Part shown: one piece after another, positions 1 to 7,812 of the stretch
How positions within the stretch are numbered: position 1 is the first letter of the stretch
How the letters are laid out: each line of letters opens with the position of its first letter
Assembly: GCA_934292725.1 (NCBI GenBank)
Contig: CAKQXY010000030.1
Location: 1-45,273, forward strand
Source: an uncultured Lachnospiraceae bacterium
Lineage (GTDB): Bacteria; Bacillota; Clostridia; Lachnospirales; Lachnospiraceae
Length of the DNA: 45,273 bases
Reading direction: 5' to 3'
Program-made: the position numbers and the translations under genes
The notes under the pieces: model-generated
The model's input: the letters and a program-made list of their open reading frames with translations, nothing else
The model's database searches: none
Told to the model about the DNA's origin: nothing

Positions 1-10
1 AAATTAGATA

Positions 11-55
11 GCGAAAGCCAATGCACATGTTTCATGACACATTGGTGTCTTTCGC
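11..55. repeat. Imperfect inverted repeat at window edge
   Basis: GCGAAAG-CCAATG (11-23) pairs with CATTGG-TGT-CTTTCGC (40-55), a strong stem with a 16-base loop. No T-run follows on either strand, so it is not a clear intrinsic terminator. It lies just before the Nudix gene and may be a 5' leader hairpin or a repeat belonging to the unseen upstream region. Confidence 0.45.
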
Positions 56-74
56 AGAAAGACGGGTAATAAGC

Positions 75-614
75 ATGGATAAATGGAAAACGACATGCTC
101 ACAAGAGCTGCTTGATACTAAGTGGGTGAAGGTGAGAAAAGATGCTGTGGAGCTTCCAAATGGGCAACATATTGATGATTTTTATGCCATTACGATTAAC
201 GAGGCGGCGGCAATTGTAGCATTAGATGATGATGGAAATATCATATTGAAAAAAGAATATCGGCATTGTTATGGTCGAGACCTGATTGAGATCCCAGCAG
301 GTGGTTTTGAAAGGGGAGAGGAAGGTCTAGAGGTTGCAAAGAGAGAGTTGTTGGAAGAGACAGGTTATGTCTCAGATGACTGGCAGTTTATTGGAAGAAC
401 AGTAGAAAGTTCCGCGAAGCTTACAAACTATATGCACATATACTTTGCAGATCATTGCCGTAAGGTCAGTGGGCAGCATTTGGACGCGACAGAAGAAATC
501 GAGGTATTAGTCATGCCGTTAGAACAGGCGGTCAGTATGGTGATGGATAACGAGATTTGCTGCAATAGCTCTGCGCATGGGATTCTATGGGCAGCAAGGA
601 AGTATGGCGTATAA
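75..614 (+). CDS. Nudix hydrolase, ADP-ribose pyrophosphatase type
   Basis: Predicted cytosolic Nudix hydrolase of about 179 residues that would cleave a nucleoside diphosphate linked to another group, ADP-ribose or a related sugar nucleotide being the best guess. The Nudix box (G-x5-E-x7-REUxEExGU) is complete, from AGGFERGEE to RELLEETGY, around residues 75-98, and the metal-binding glutamates are present. The N-terminal beta-rich part fits the NudF/ADPRase subfamily. The reading frame is open upstream to base 21. I chose the ATG at 75 because the protein then begins MDKWKTT, as expected for the family; the ribosome site before it is weak. It is followed by an independent promoter for the next gene. 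Substrate is not determinable here. Confidence 0.85.
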   Translation: MDKWKTTCSQELLDTKWVKVRKDAVELPNGQHIDDFYAITINEAAAIVALDDDGNIILKKEYRHCYGRDLIEIPAGGFERGEEGLEVAKRELLEETGYVSDDWQFIGRTVESSAKLTNYMHIYFADHCRKVSGQHLDATEEIEVLVMPLEQAVSMVMDNEICCNSSAHGILWAARKYGV

Positions 615-687
615 GGTATAGTAGGCAATTACGTGACAGACAGTGCGTCAAACAACGCGTCCGCACCCACGATCTAAGAAAAAACTC

Positions 688-716
688 TTGCAAAAGCCTA
701 TCATACATGATATAAT
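688..716 (+). promoter_or_regulatory. Sigma-A promoter for the XRE regulator
   Basis: TTGCAA (688-693), 17-base spacer, perfect TATAAT (711-716), 34 bases upstream of the ATG at 751. Confidence 0.75.
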
Positions 717-750
717 AACACAAAACAGACAAAGGAAGAATGTGCATTAT

Positions 751-1092
751 ATGCAGGAAAAAACAAAAGAGATGGACAGTGCTCTGAATAATAATATGGA
801 AGAGTATCAGACACAAAAAAAGGCACGAGAAAAACGGCTTATGGCTTATGCAGAAGAAATTCAGAAAAATACGCTGCAAATGTCATCTGCATTGATTGCA
901 GAATTAGTGGCAGAAAGAAAATACCAGAAGAAAACGCAGCAGGATATAGCAGATATTACAGGAATATTGCCAGCCAATATTGCGCGTTTTGAAAACGGTT
1001 CAAGAGTACCGACATTAGTTGTACTGCAAAAATATGCTAACGCTCTTGGAAAAAGGATAAAGGTTGAGCTTTGTGATCAGGAAGCAAAGTGA
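751..1092 (+). CDS. XRE-family helix-turn-helix regulator
   Basis: Small DNA-binding protein of 113 residues. The C-terminal half (about residues 50-108) is a Cro/C1-type helix-turn-helix: QQDIADITGI is helix 2, PANIARFENGSRVPTL covers the recognition helix and the conserved ENG-R-P turn, and YANALGKRIKVEL is the usual end. The N-terminal 45 residues are charged and helical. The frame is open to 643, but the promoter at 688-716 lies inside that extension. The start is therefore placed at 751, with AAAGGAAG about 12 bases before it. This layout (helical N-terminus, XRE end, 100-115 residues) resembles HigA-type antitoxins, but no toxin gene is adjacent, so a solitary regulator is the safer call. 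Confidence 0.8.
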   Translation: MQEKTKEMDSALNNNMEEYQTQKKAREKRLMAYAEEIQKNTLQMSSALIAELVAERKYQKKTQQDIADITGILPANIARFENGSRVPTLVVLQKYANALGKRIKVELCDQEAK

Positions 1093-1110
1093 CCAGATTA
1101 AAAGTAAATT

Positions 1111-1135
1111 AGATAAAAGCTCAGTGCTTTTATCT
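1111..1135 (+). terminator. Hairpin after XRE gene
   Basis: AGATAAAAGC (1111-1120), loop TCAGT, GCTTTTATCT (1126-1135): a perfect 10-bp stem just after the XRE stop codon. It is AT-rich and followed by ATATTT rather than a long T-run, so it is a modest terminator. Confidence 0.5.
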
Positions 1136-1155
1136 ATATTTACACATAATCATCA

Positions 1156-1800
1156 ATGATAATATTGTATATGATAAAACGCAAGAGAGAGGGTGATATT
1201 ATTCGTCAAAAAAGAATTTGGTATCCTGGTGCAACTTATCATGCAATGGCTAGGGGAATACGCAGAATGGTTATTTTTCAGGATGACACGGATTATCAGA
1301 TGTTTTTGCTGTTGTTAAAGAAAATGATGGAAAAACATGAGTGTAGTCTGCATGCATATTGTTTGATGAGTAACCATTTTCATGTTCTTATTGAAACAGG
1401 ACCACATGAAATAGGAAAAACTTTTAAGGAAATTATGAGCTGCTATGCATCCTATTATAATCAGAGGTATGGATACCATGGTCATGTGTTTGAAGGGCGT
1501 TTTAAGTCATGTATAGTTAAGGATGACAGCTATTTTTTGCAGACAAGTCGATACATACATATGAATCCAGTGAAGGCAAAGATAACTGCACATCCTGAAG
1601 ATTATCCATGGAGTAGCTACAGGACGATACTTCGAATGACGGATGATCGGATAACACAGCCAGAAAAAACACTTGCATTTTTTAAACAAAGCATTTTTTA
1701 TTATAGAGAATTTGTAGAGGATGCCACTCACAAGTATAAAATTAATGAAAATATGATTCAAAAAGAAATAGGGGAGGATGAAACATGGCTACCGTGGTAA
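1156..1800 (+). CDS. REP-associated tyrosine transposase (Y1/HUH, RAYT-like)
   Basis: Single-strand DNA transposase of the IS200/Y1 superfamily. KRIWYPGATYHAMARG is the conserved family N-terminus, MSNHFHVLIE supplies the HUH metal motif, and SCYASYYNQRYGYHGHVFEGR carries the candidate catalytic tyrosine. RYIHMNPVKA and the PWSSY element are typical of REP-associated transposases (TnpA-REP). Length (about 200-215 residues) is normal and there is no frameshift. The 5' end is uncertain. ATGs at 1156 and 1171 have no clear ribosome site, whereas GAGGGTGAT at 1188-1196 is a good one placed just before in-frame ATT codons at 1198 and 1201, exactly where family members begin. The last 16 bases overlap comM, whose ribosome site lies inside this gene. 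No flanking terminal repeats were seen, which suits a domesticated, non-IS copy. Confidence 0.85.
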   Translation: MIILYMIKRKREGDIIRQKRIWYPGATYHAMARGIRRMVIFQDDTDYQMFLLLLKKMMEKHECSLHAYCLMSNHFHVLIETGPHEIGKTFKEIMSCYASYYNQRYGYHGHVFEGRFKSCIVKDDSYFLQTSRYIHMNPVKAKITAHPEDYPWSSYRTILRMTDDRITQPEKTLAFFKQSIFYYREFVEDATHKYKINENMIQKEIGEDETWLPW

Positions 1801-3326
1801 AAAGCTTTGCAATACAGGGAGTAGACGGCTATACAGTAGATATTGAGTCGAAAGTGCTTGATGGACAGCCAATGATATCCATCATCGGAATGGGAGATGT
1901 GGCTGTTAAGGAAGCAGGAGATCGTATTCAGTCAGCGATTGACGAGAGTGGTTATGTATTTCCAAAAAAACGCGTGATTATCAGCCTGGCACCTGGTGAC
2001 AAGAAAAAAAGAGGTTCTCATTTTGACTTAGCAATGGCTATTGGTGTTTTGCAGGAAGGGGAAAATATTGCAGCAAAAGAATTGAATCAGTATGGTTTTA
2101 TCGGAGAACTGTCATTAGATGGAAGTCTGCGAGCATGTTGTGGAATCTTGCCGATGATATTAGCAGCAAAGAAGAATGGGATCAAGAAGGTGATTATCCC
2201 TCAGGCAAACATCGGAGAGGCGAAGCTTGTTCATGGAATTGAAACGCTAGGGTTTACTGATTTGACGGAAGTGATCAGATATCTTGAAGGAAAACAGGCT
2301 TTTTTGGAAAAGCCAGAGATTATTGCTGAAGATTCTCTTTTTGCGGAGCGTACATTAGATTTTTCAGATGTAAAAGGTCAGGAAGATGTAATTGAAGCTG
2401 CTTTATTAGCAGCAGCTGGCGGTCACAATATGCTAATGATCGGTGAACCAGGTTGTGGAAAAACAATGATTGCACAGCGAATATCAACGATTCTCCCAGA
2501 AATGTCAGAGGAAGAATGCCTGGAGGTAACGAAGATTTACAGTATATCAGGATTATTGTCAAATGGCCATTCGCTAGTCAAAAACAGACCATTTCGTGCA
2601 CCACATCACAATGCATCATTAAACGCATTAATTGGGGGCGGAGTAAATGCGATGCCGGGAGAGGTTTCGCTTGCCCATAATGGTGTTTTGTTTCTTGATG
2701 AGCTGGCAGAGTTTTCCAGAAAAACATTGGATGCACTTCGTCAGCCTGTTGAGGATAAGAAAGTATCTGTTGCCAGAGTAAACGGCGCACATACATATCC
2801 AGCTAATTTTATGTTTGTAACTGCAATGAATCCATGTCCATGTGGATATTATCCAAGCTCAAAGTGTCGATGTACTGATTATGAGATTATTAAATATCGC
2901 GGTAAAATTTCAGGTCCGATTATGGACCGTATTGACATTCAAAAAGAGGTACATCCTGTCAATTTTTTTGAGATGGAAAATAAAACAATGTCATATTCTT
3001 CTTTGGAACTTCGAAAAAGGGTAGAGGCAGCAAGAAAGATTCAGCAGGAGCGCTATTCTTTGGAGGAGGGAATCAACTGTAATGCACAGATGACAACGTC
3101 TCTTATAAAAAAATATTGCGAGATGGAGGCAGATTCGCTGGATTTGTTAAAGGAGACAAGTGAAAAGTATGGATATAGTGCGCGAGTGATCCATAAGCTT
3201 CTGAGACTGGCAAGAACAAGTGCCGATTTGGATGGAGCAGAGAAGATTCGTTTTCAGGATACGAAGAAGGTGATTTCGTGTCGTGATCTGGACGAAAGCA
3301 ATAGCAAGATGATGGTGGTGAAATAG
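1785..3326 (+). CDS. comM: YifB/ComM-family Mg-chelatase-like AAA+ ATPase
   Basis: AAA+ ATPase of 513 residues, the usual length for ComM/YifB, which in transformable bacteria promotes branch migration during natural transformation. The N-terminal lobe (residues 1-170) is the Lon-protease-like ChlI fold. The AAA core has Walker A GEPGCGKT (near 220), RPFRAPHHNAS, and Walker B VLFLDELAEF. The zinc-like cluster NPCPCGYYPSSKCRC and the C-terminal Mg_chelatase_C region follow. AGGGGAGGAT lies just before the ATG at 1785, within the end of the transposase gene. It overlaps dprA by one base (TAGTG). ComM next to DprA is a common arrangement of DNA-uptake genes, so the damage to dprA matters for how this gene is used. 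Confidence 0.92.
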   Translation: MATVVKSFAIQGVDGYTVDIESKVLDGQPMISIIGMGDVAVKEAGDRIQSAIDESGYVFPKKRVIISLAPGDKKKRGSHFDLAMAIGVLQEGENIAAKELNQYGFIGELSLDGSLRACCGILPMILAAKKNGIKKVIIPQANIGEAKLVHGIETLGFTDLTEVIRYLEGKQAFLEKPEIIAEDSLFAERTLDFSDVKGQEDVIEAALLAAAGGHNMLMIGEPGCGKTMIAQRISTILPEMSEEECLEVTKIYSISGLLSNGHSLVKNRPFRAPHHNASLNALIGGGVNAMPGEVSLAHNGVLFLDELAEFSRKTLDALRQPVEDKKVSVARVNGAHTYPANFMFVTAMNPCPCGYYPSSKCRCTDYEIIKYRGKISGPIMDRIDIQKEVHPVNFFEMENKTMSYSSLELRKRVEAARKIQQERYSLEEGINCNAQMTTSLIKKYCEMEADSLDLLKETSEKYGYSARVIHKLLRLARTSADLDGAEKIRFQDTKKVISCRDLDESNSKMMVVK

Positions 3327-4108
3327 TGGAGGAAAAGGATTTTATAAAATATTGGATTTGGCTTACACAGATTCCTTATGTGGGTTCAGTTATGGAAGGA
3401 CGCTTACTTGCAAAATTTAAAAGTCCACAGGATATATATGATGCGGATGAAAAATGTTTGAGGGAAATTTCGGGTATCACAAAGAGACAGATTGCTAGTA
3501 TTTTACAATCACGCTCATTTGACCGGGCAGAAAAAATTTTGGAAGATTGTGAGAAAAAGAAAATTTATGTTCTCACAAAAGCCGATATCAGGTATCCAAA
3601 GAAAGCAAAGCAGGTAAAGGATGCACCATCTGTCTTATATTACCAGGGGTCATTTACCTCAGAAGAAGGTATTTTAAAGCCCACGGTTGGAATTGTTGGT
3701 GCAAGGCGATGCACACAGGCTGCAAAACAATGCTGCATTGAATTGACAAGACAATGCATAAAAGAGCAGGAAATTGTGATCAGCGGTATGGCAAAAGGAA
3801 TTGATGCATGTGCTGGAACAGTCTGTGTTAATTCCGGTTCATATACAGTTGCTATTGTAGGAAATGGGCTTGATATTTGTTATCCAGCGGAGCATGAGCG
3901 TCTGATGGAGAGAATACGTGAAACGGGATTACTGTTATCAGAGTATCCACCTGGAACAGAACCGTCCAGTTACACATTTCCGCAGCGAAATAGACTAATT
4001 GCTTCATGGTCAGACAGATTAATCGTGATAGCAGCAGGCAGAGGTAGTGGCGCGATGATAACAGCAAATTGTGCTGATAAATATGGGAGAAAGGTGAGTT
4101 TTTACTAG
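3326..4108 (+). CDS. dprA: Truncated DprA/Smf (probable pseudogene)
   Basis: DprA loads RecA on incoming single-stranded DNA during transformation. This copy starts with GTG at 3326, coupled to comM. It has the N-terminal helix-hairpin-helix/SAM-like region (about 1-70) and most of the Rossmann fold: VGIVGARRCTQAA, SGMAKGIDA, GNGLDICYPAEH, LLSEYPPGTEP, FPQRNRLIA and SGAMITA. It then ends abruptly at GRKVSFY, about 260 residues, where the family continues with a VPG-x-I-DEP-x-S-x-GCN-x-LI segment and a C-terminal winged-helix domain (usually about 360 residues in all). In another frame, bases 4114-4164 still read FDEPVEINRCCSCFI, a decayed version of that missing segment. The gene therefore looks broken by frameshift and deletion. 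Whether the stub has any function is unknown. Confidence 0.85.
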   Translation: MEEKDFIKYWIWLTQIPYVGSVMEGRLLAKFKSPQDIYDADEKCLREISGITKRQIASILQSRSFDRAEKILEDCEKKKIYVLTKADIRYPKKAKQVKDAPSVLYYQGSFTSEEGILKPTVGIVGARRCTQAAKQCCIELTRQCIKEQEIVISGMAKGIDACAGTVCVNSGSYTVAIVGNGLDICYPAEHERLMERIRETGLLLSEYPPGTEPSSYTFPQRNRLIASWSDRLIVIAAGRGSGAMITANCADKYGRKVSFY

Positions 4109-4182
4109 CTTAATTCGATGAGCCAGTAGAGATCAATAGGTGTTGTAGCTGTTTTATTATGTTTCTAAAATTGGAAAATAAT

Positions 4183-4211
4183 TTGATGCCAGGTGTATAA
4201 TATGCTATACT
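4183..4211 (+). promoter_or_regulatory. Sigma-A promoter for the VOC gene
   Basis: TTGATG (4183-4188), 17-base spacer, TATACT (4206-4211). It lies in the 259-base gap 4109-4367, which otherwise holds only the dprA remnant and no convincing gene. Confidence 0.6.
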
Positions 4212-4367
4212 GAGAAAAAGGGGAACCAGTGGTGACAGGTGTGATGGCTGTTTTATTGTGCATCCGGCTTAATTACTGTCCCCTTGGCTTAGCCAGAAAA
4301 GTTACATGCCAGCCATATGGTATTAAACAAAGAAGAACAAAAGTAAGAGAAATGGAGTGTAAGAAAA

Positions 4368-4751
4368 ATGAATTTATCAAAAATACATCATATTGCAATA
4401 ATCGTATCCAACTACGAAGCCGCAAAGGATTTTTATGTGAACAAGCTGGGATTCTCTGTCATCAGAGAAAACTACCGCCCAGAGCGTAAAGACTGGAAGC
4501 TAGATCTTCGTGTCAATGAGCTTACGGAATTGGAGATTTTCGTAGAGGAAAATCCTCCGAAGCGTGTGAATCGCCCGGAGGCATGTGGTTTGCGTCACCT
4601 TGCGTTTGGCGTTGATAGCGTTGAGCAGACGGTGAAAGAACTGACAGCGGCAGGAATCGAATGTGAGCCGATTAGGTTTGACGATTATACTGGAAAGAAG
4701 ATGACTTTCTTCCATGACCCGGACGGACTGCCGCTGGAACTGCATGAGTAA
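4368..4751 (+). CDS. VOC-family protein (glyoxalase/bleomycin-resistance fold)
   Basis: Compact 127-residue metalloenzyme-like protein with two beta-alpha-beta-beta-beta modules. KIHHIAIIVSNYEAAKDFY with the first metal-ligand histidine is module 1. ELEIFVEEN, GLRHLAFGVDSVEQTV and FFHDPDGLPLELHE form module 2, with HDPDG-x-x-x-EL being the classic VOC ending. It resembles the short 'lactoylglutathione lyase-like' group (GloA2/SMU1112c type), which are often mis-called glyoxalase I; the substrate is unknown. It starts at an ATG following TAAGAGAAATGGAGTG, has its own promoter, and converges tail-to-tail with the SDR gene with only four bases between the stops (a GTAAAGCTTTAC palindrome spans them). 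Confidence 0.85.
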   Translation: MNLSKIHHIAIIVSNYEAAKDFYVNKLGFSVIRENYRPERKDWKLDLRVNELTELEIFVEENPPKRVNRPEACGLRHLAFGVDSVEQTVKELTAAGIECEPIRFDDYTGKKMTFFHDPDGLPLELHE

Positions 4752-4755
4752 AGCT

Positions 4756-5556
4756 TTACCCATATATTTTTCCAACGATTTTTTCTCGGACTGCAGCTGG
4801 GAGGATCTTGCACAAAAGACTTAAGAATTTATATTGTGCGCTGGCAACATAAACAATTGCTGGTCTCTTTTTCTTCACAATATTCGCAATGTATTTTCCG
4901 ATGACTTCTGGGTTCATACCGTTTTGCTCATCATGCTCCATCTGGCTGACACTCCGAGAGATGCGTCCACCGTACTCATCATCACCGAGAATACTTTTCT
5001 GGCGCATCTGTGTAAAACCTGTGCAGATGTCACCCAACTCTACGATGGTAACATGGATGCCATAGGGTTTAACTTCATTTTCCAAAGCGTAAGAGTAAGA
5101 AGAAATAGCGGCCTTGCTTGCCGAGTAGAAGGTCTGGAATGGAATGTGGGCTACAGCGGCTACTGAGCTGATATTAATAATATGACCATTACCCTGATGA
5201 CGCATGAAGGGGAGAACAGCTTTATTTACATTGACTGTTCCAAAGAAGTTTACATCAAACTGAGCTTTTGCCTGATCGGTTGATGTAAACTCGACTGCAC
5301 CAGAAATACCAAAGCCTGCGCAGTTGATAACCGCATCAATTTTTGTTTCTTTTTGAATGATTTGTTTCACAGCTGAGTTGACAGCGTTTTCATCGGTCAC
5401 ATCTACTGACAGATGGATAACTCCATCCATCGGTATATTTCTGCGACTAAACTCATAGACAATACAACCGCTGTCTCTCAGAGCAGATGCCGTGCAGCGC
5501 CCAATGCCAGAACTTCCGCCAGTAACAATTACAATTTTCTTATATTTTTCTGCCAT
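4756..5556 (-). CDS. Short-chain dehydrogenase/reductase (SDR)
   Basis: NAD(P)-dependent oxidoreductase of 266 residues. The cofactor site TGGSSGIG (about 12-19), the SRR that usually favours NADPH, NCAG (about 97-100), the catalytic serine in NISSVAAVAHIP, and the YSASK active site (about 151-155) are all intact. The C-terminal part (PEVIGKYIANIVKKKRP and a final hydrophobic AVREKIVGKIYG) resembles classical SDRs annotated as oxidoreductases acting on lipid or steroid-like substrates, but nothing fixes the substrate. A ribosome site AGGGGGAT precedes the ATG at 5556, and the promoter is at 5614-5642. A decayed paralogous fragment of this same gene occurs at 13666-13726, and the promoter is duplicated at 21519-21547. 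Confidence 0.88.
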   Translation of the reverse strand: MAEKYKKIVIVTGGSSGIGRCTASALRDSGCIVYEFSRRNIPMDGVIHLSVDVTDENAVNSAVKQIIQKETKIDAVINCAGFGISGAVEFTSTDQAKAQFDVNFFGTVNVNKAVLPFMRHQGNGHIINISSVAAVAHIPFQTFYSASKAAISSYSYALENEVKPYGIHVTIVELGDICTGFTQMRQKSILGDDEYGGRISRSVSQMEHDEQNGMNPEVIGKYIANIVKKKRPAIVYVASAQYKFLSLLCKILPAAVREKIVGKIYG

Positions 5557-5613
5557 GATTTATCCCCCTAAAAAGTTGAATTGACTTGAATTGATTAAAT
5601 TCCTTATTAAGCT

Positions 5614-5642
5614 ATATTAGCATCAATTTTATTAATTTGCAA
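5614..5642 (-). promoter_or_regulatory. Sigma-A promoter of the SDR gene (35-bp repeat copy 1)
   Basis: On the minus strand: TTGCAA (5642-5637), 17-base spacer ending in TGC, TAATAT (5619-5614), an extended -10 promoter. The surrounding 35 bases (5610-5644) recur at 21515-21549 with a single mismatch. Confidence 0.7.
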
Positions 5643-5670
5643 ATATGCTTTCCTTTGAAGAAGGATTATC

Positions 5671-5699
5671 TTGCATGTCTTGAAATTGTCTTGTATACT
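5671..5699 (+). promoter_or_regulatory. Sigma-A promoter of the AraC gene
   Basis: TTGCAT (5671-5676), 17-base spacer, TATACT (5694-5699), about 50 bases before the AraC ATG. It is divergent from the SDR promoter, so the AraC protein could bind the 30 bases between the two. Confidence 0.65.
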
Positions 5700-5748
5700 G
5701 TAAGTATTAGAAAATGAGGCTAAAGAAAAATAGGCGGAGTAAAATTTT

Positions 5749-6612
5749 ATGCAGGAATTATTTTTAAATAGTGAAGCATCAGTTCAGTCTGATCGTATTT
5801 TATATACACCATCTTTATTTGCGCGCAGTGCTCTTCTTAATTTGCAGGAAGTAGGGTCGCTGAAGGCACGCAGTCCACATACATCTACCAGATCGGGGCT
5901 GACATCATATTTATATTTCCTTGTTTTGGATGGAGAGGGAAGCTTAACGTATGAAGGACGTCAATATCAGCTAAAACAGGGAGATTGTGTCTTTATTGAT
6001 TGTCAAAAACCATACAGCCACAGTACATCAGAAAATTTATGGTCACTTGCATGGTGCCATTTTTATGGAACAAGTATGACGGCAATTTATGAAAAATATA
6101 AAGAACGAGGTGGATTGCCAATATTTCACCCGGAGAATAGTAAAGTATTTGAAGAGATTTTGAAGCAGCTGTATAAGCTTGCAGGATCATCTGATTATAT
6201 ACGTGATATGCGAATTAATGAAAGTTTGAGCACACTTTTAACACTTCTTATGCAGGAATCTTGGAACCCTGATAATTCAGCAATTTCAAAGAAACGTATG
6301 GAACTGGTTTCTGTAAAAAATTATATGGACGAGCATTATGTTGAAAAAATTACGTTAGATGATTTAGAGGCGCAATTTTTTATTAATAAATATTACCTTT
6401 TAAAAATTTTTAAGGAAACGTATGGAATGACGATCAGTAGTTATCTTATTTCAAAACGTATTACAAGGGCAAAACAGCTGCTTCGTTTTACACAAATGAC
6501 GATAGATGAGGTTGGATGTGCTGTTGGAATGGATGGAGCTGGATATTTTAGCAGAATGTTTAAAAAGTCAGAGGGGATCAGTCCCAAAGAATACCGCAAG
6601 CAGTGGCAGTAA
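5749..6612 (+). CDS. AraC-family transcriptional regulator
   Basis: Regulator of 287 residues with an N-terminal cupin-type sensor arm (about 40-150: YLYFLVLDGEGSLTYEGR, then QLKQGDCVFIDCQKPYSH) and a C-terminal AraC double helix-turn-helix (about 185-286: VKNYMDEHYVEKITLDDL and a second HTH ending YFSRMFKKSEGISPKEYRK). Sugar or oligosaccharide ligands are common for this architecture. It is transcribed toward the GDP-fucose genes that begin 117 bases downstream and divergently from the SDR gene. A role in controlling either is plausible but not shown. The ribosome site is GGCGGAG before ATG 5749. The gene is noticeably AT-rich compared with its neighbours. Confidence 0.88.
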   Translation: MQELFLNSEASVQSDRILYTPSLFARSALLNLQEVGSLKARSPHTSTRSGLTSYLYFLVLDGEGSLTYEGRQYQLKQGDCVFIDCQKPYSHSTSENLWSLAWCHFYGTSMTAIYEKYKERGGLPIFHPENSKVFEEILKQLYKLAGSSDYIRDMRINESLSTLLTLLMQESWNPDNSAISKKRMELVSVKNYMDEHYVEKITLDDLEAQFFINKYYLLKIFKETYGMTISSYLISKRITRAKQLLRFTQMTIDEVGCAVGMDGAGYFSRMFKKSEGISPKEYRKQWQ

Positions 6613-6729
6613 TGATAAAAACCAATATAGTGCAAAAATAATGCAAGATAAGCTCTGTTTTTTTATTTTAAAAAGGATAAAATAAAGAGGAAGCTGAAAA
6701 CAAGAATAATCAAAAGAGGAGTTATATCT

Positions 6730-7779
6730 ATGGCAAAGGTTGCATTGATTACAGGAATTACAGGACAGGACGGTTCTTATCTGGCAGAGTTTTTGCTGGA
6801 GAAGGGATATGAGGTTCATGGAATTACACGCCGTGCATCTATTTCAAATACAGCACGTATTGATCATTTAATGGGAAAAATTACACTTCATGACGGAGAT
6901 CTGTCAGACTCCTCATCATTAATTCGTATTATCAGTCTTGTTAATCCAGATGAGATTTACAATTTGGCAGCACAGTCACATGTGCAGGTATCATTTGACG
7001 TACCAGAGTATTCTGGCGATGTAGATGCACTTGGCGTTCTGCGTATTTTAGAGGCATGCCGTATACTTGGTCTGACAAAGAAGACAAAGGTATATCAGGC
7101 ATCCACATCTGAGCTTTATGGAAAGGTTGAGGAAGTTCCGCAGAAGGAGACAACACCATTTCATCCATATTCTCCATATGCAGTTGCAAAGCAGTATGGC
7201 TTTTGGATTGTAAAGGAATACCGTGAGGCATATGGCATGTTTGCTGTAAATGGCATTTTGTTTAACCATGAGTCTGAGAGACGTGGTGAAAACTTTGTTA
7301 CTAGAAAGATTACGTTGGCAGCAGGCCGTATCGCAGAGGGACTGCAGGATCATTTGGAGCTTGGAAATATGGATTCTTTGCGTGACTGGGGTTATGCAAA
7401 GGATTATGTAGAGTGCATGTGGATGATTATGCAGCATGAGACACCAGAAGATTTTGTTATTGCAACAGGTGAGCAGCATACAGTACGTGATTTTACAGAA
7501 AAGGCATTTGCAGCAAATGGCATCACGATCCGTTGGGAGGGAACTGGTCTTGATGAAAAGGGCTATGATGCACAGACTGGAAAGATGCTTGTATGTGTAA
7601 ACCCGGCGTGGTTCCGTCCGACTGACGTTGATAATCTGTGGGGTGATCCGACAAAGGCAAAGACTGTTCTTGGCTGGAATCCGCAGAAGACAACATATGC
7701 ACAGTTAGTTGAGATCATGGCAAAGCATGACAGACAGCTTGCAAAGCAGGAGAAAGCAATGAAGGAGGCTGCTCTGTAA
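6730..7779 (+). CDS. gmd: GDP-mannose 4,6-dehydratase
   Basis: Converts GDP-D-mannose to GDP-4-keto-6-deoxy-D-mannose, the first committed step of de novo GDP-L-fucose synthesis, in the cytosol with NADP+. The 349-residue length is typical. Visible are the TGITGQDGSYLAEFLL nucleotide-binding loop, HGITRRAS, the catalytic STSELYGKVEE (Thr/Ser and Glu), the Tyr-x3-Lys pair in YSPYAVAKQYG, and NGILFNHESERRGENFVTRKI. AGAGGAG precedes ATG 6730. It is followed within 35 bases by fcl, so the two steps are co-expressed. No decay is seen. Confidence 0.96.
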   Translation: MAKVALITGITGQDGSYLAEFLLEKGYEVHGITRRASISNTARIDHLMGKITLHDGDLSDSSSLIRIISLVNPDEIYNLAAQSHVQVSFDVPEYSGDVDALGVLRILEACRILGLTKKTKVYQASTSELYGKVEEVPQKETTPFHPYSPYAVAKQYGFWIVKEYREAYGMFAVNGILFNHESERRGENFVTRKITLAAGRIAEGLQDHLELGNMDSLRDWGYAKDYVECMWMIMQHETPEDFVIATGEQHTVRDFTEKAFAANGITIRWEGTGLDEKGYDAQTGKMLVCVNPAWFRPTDVDNLWGDPTKAKTVLGWNPQKTTYAQLVEIMAKHDRQLAKQEKAMKEAAL

Positions 7780-7812
7780 TTTAGAAAGAGCGAGAAACAG
7801 GTGACGATTATG

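Noticed and set aside
4229..4489. 86-residue ORF between dprA and the VOC gene
   Set aside because: It runs out of frame into the VOC gene, shows no family motif, and the promoter and ribosome site suit the VOC start at 4368.
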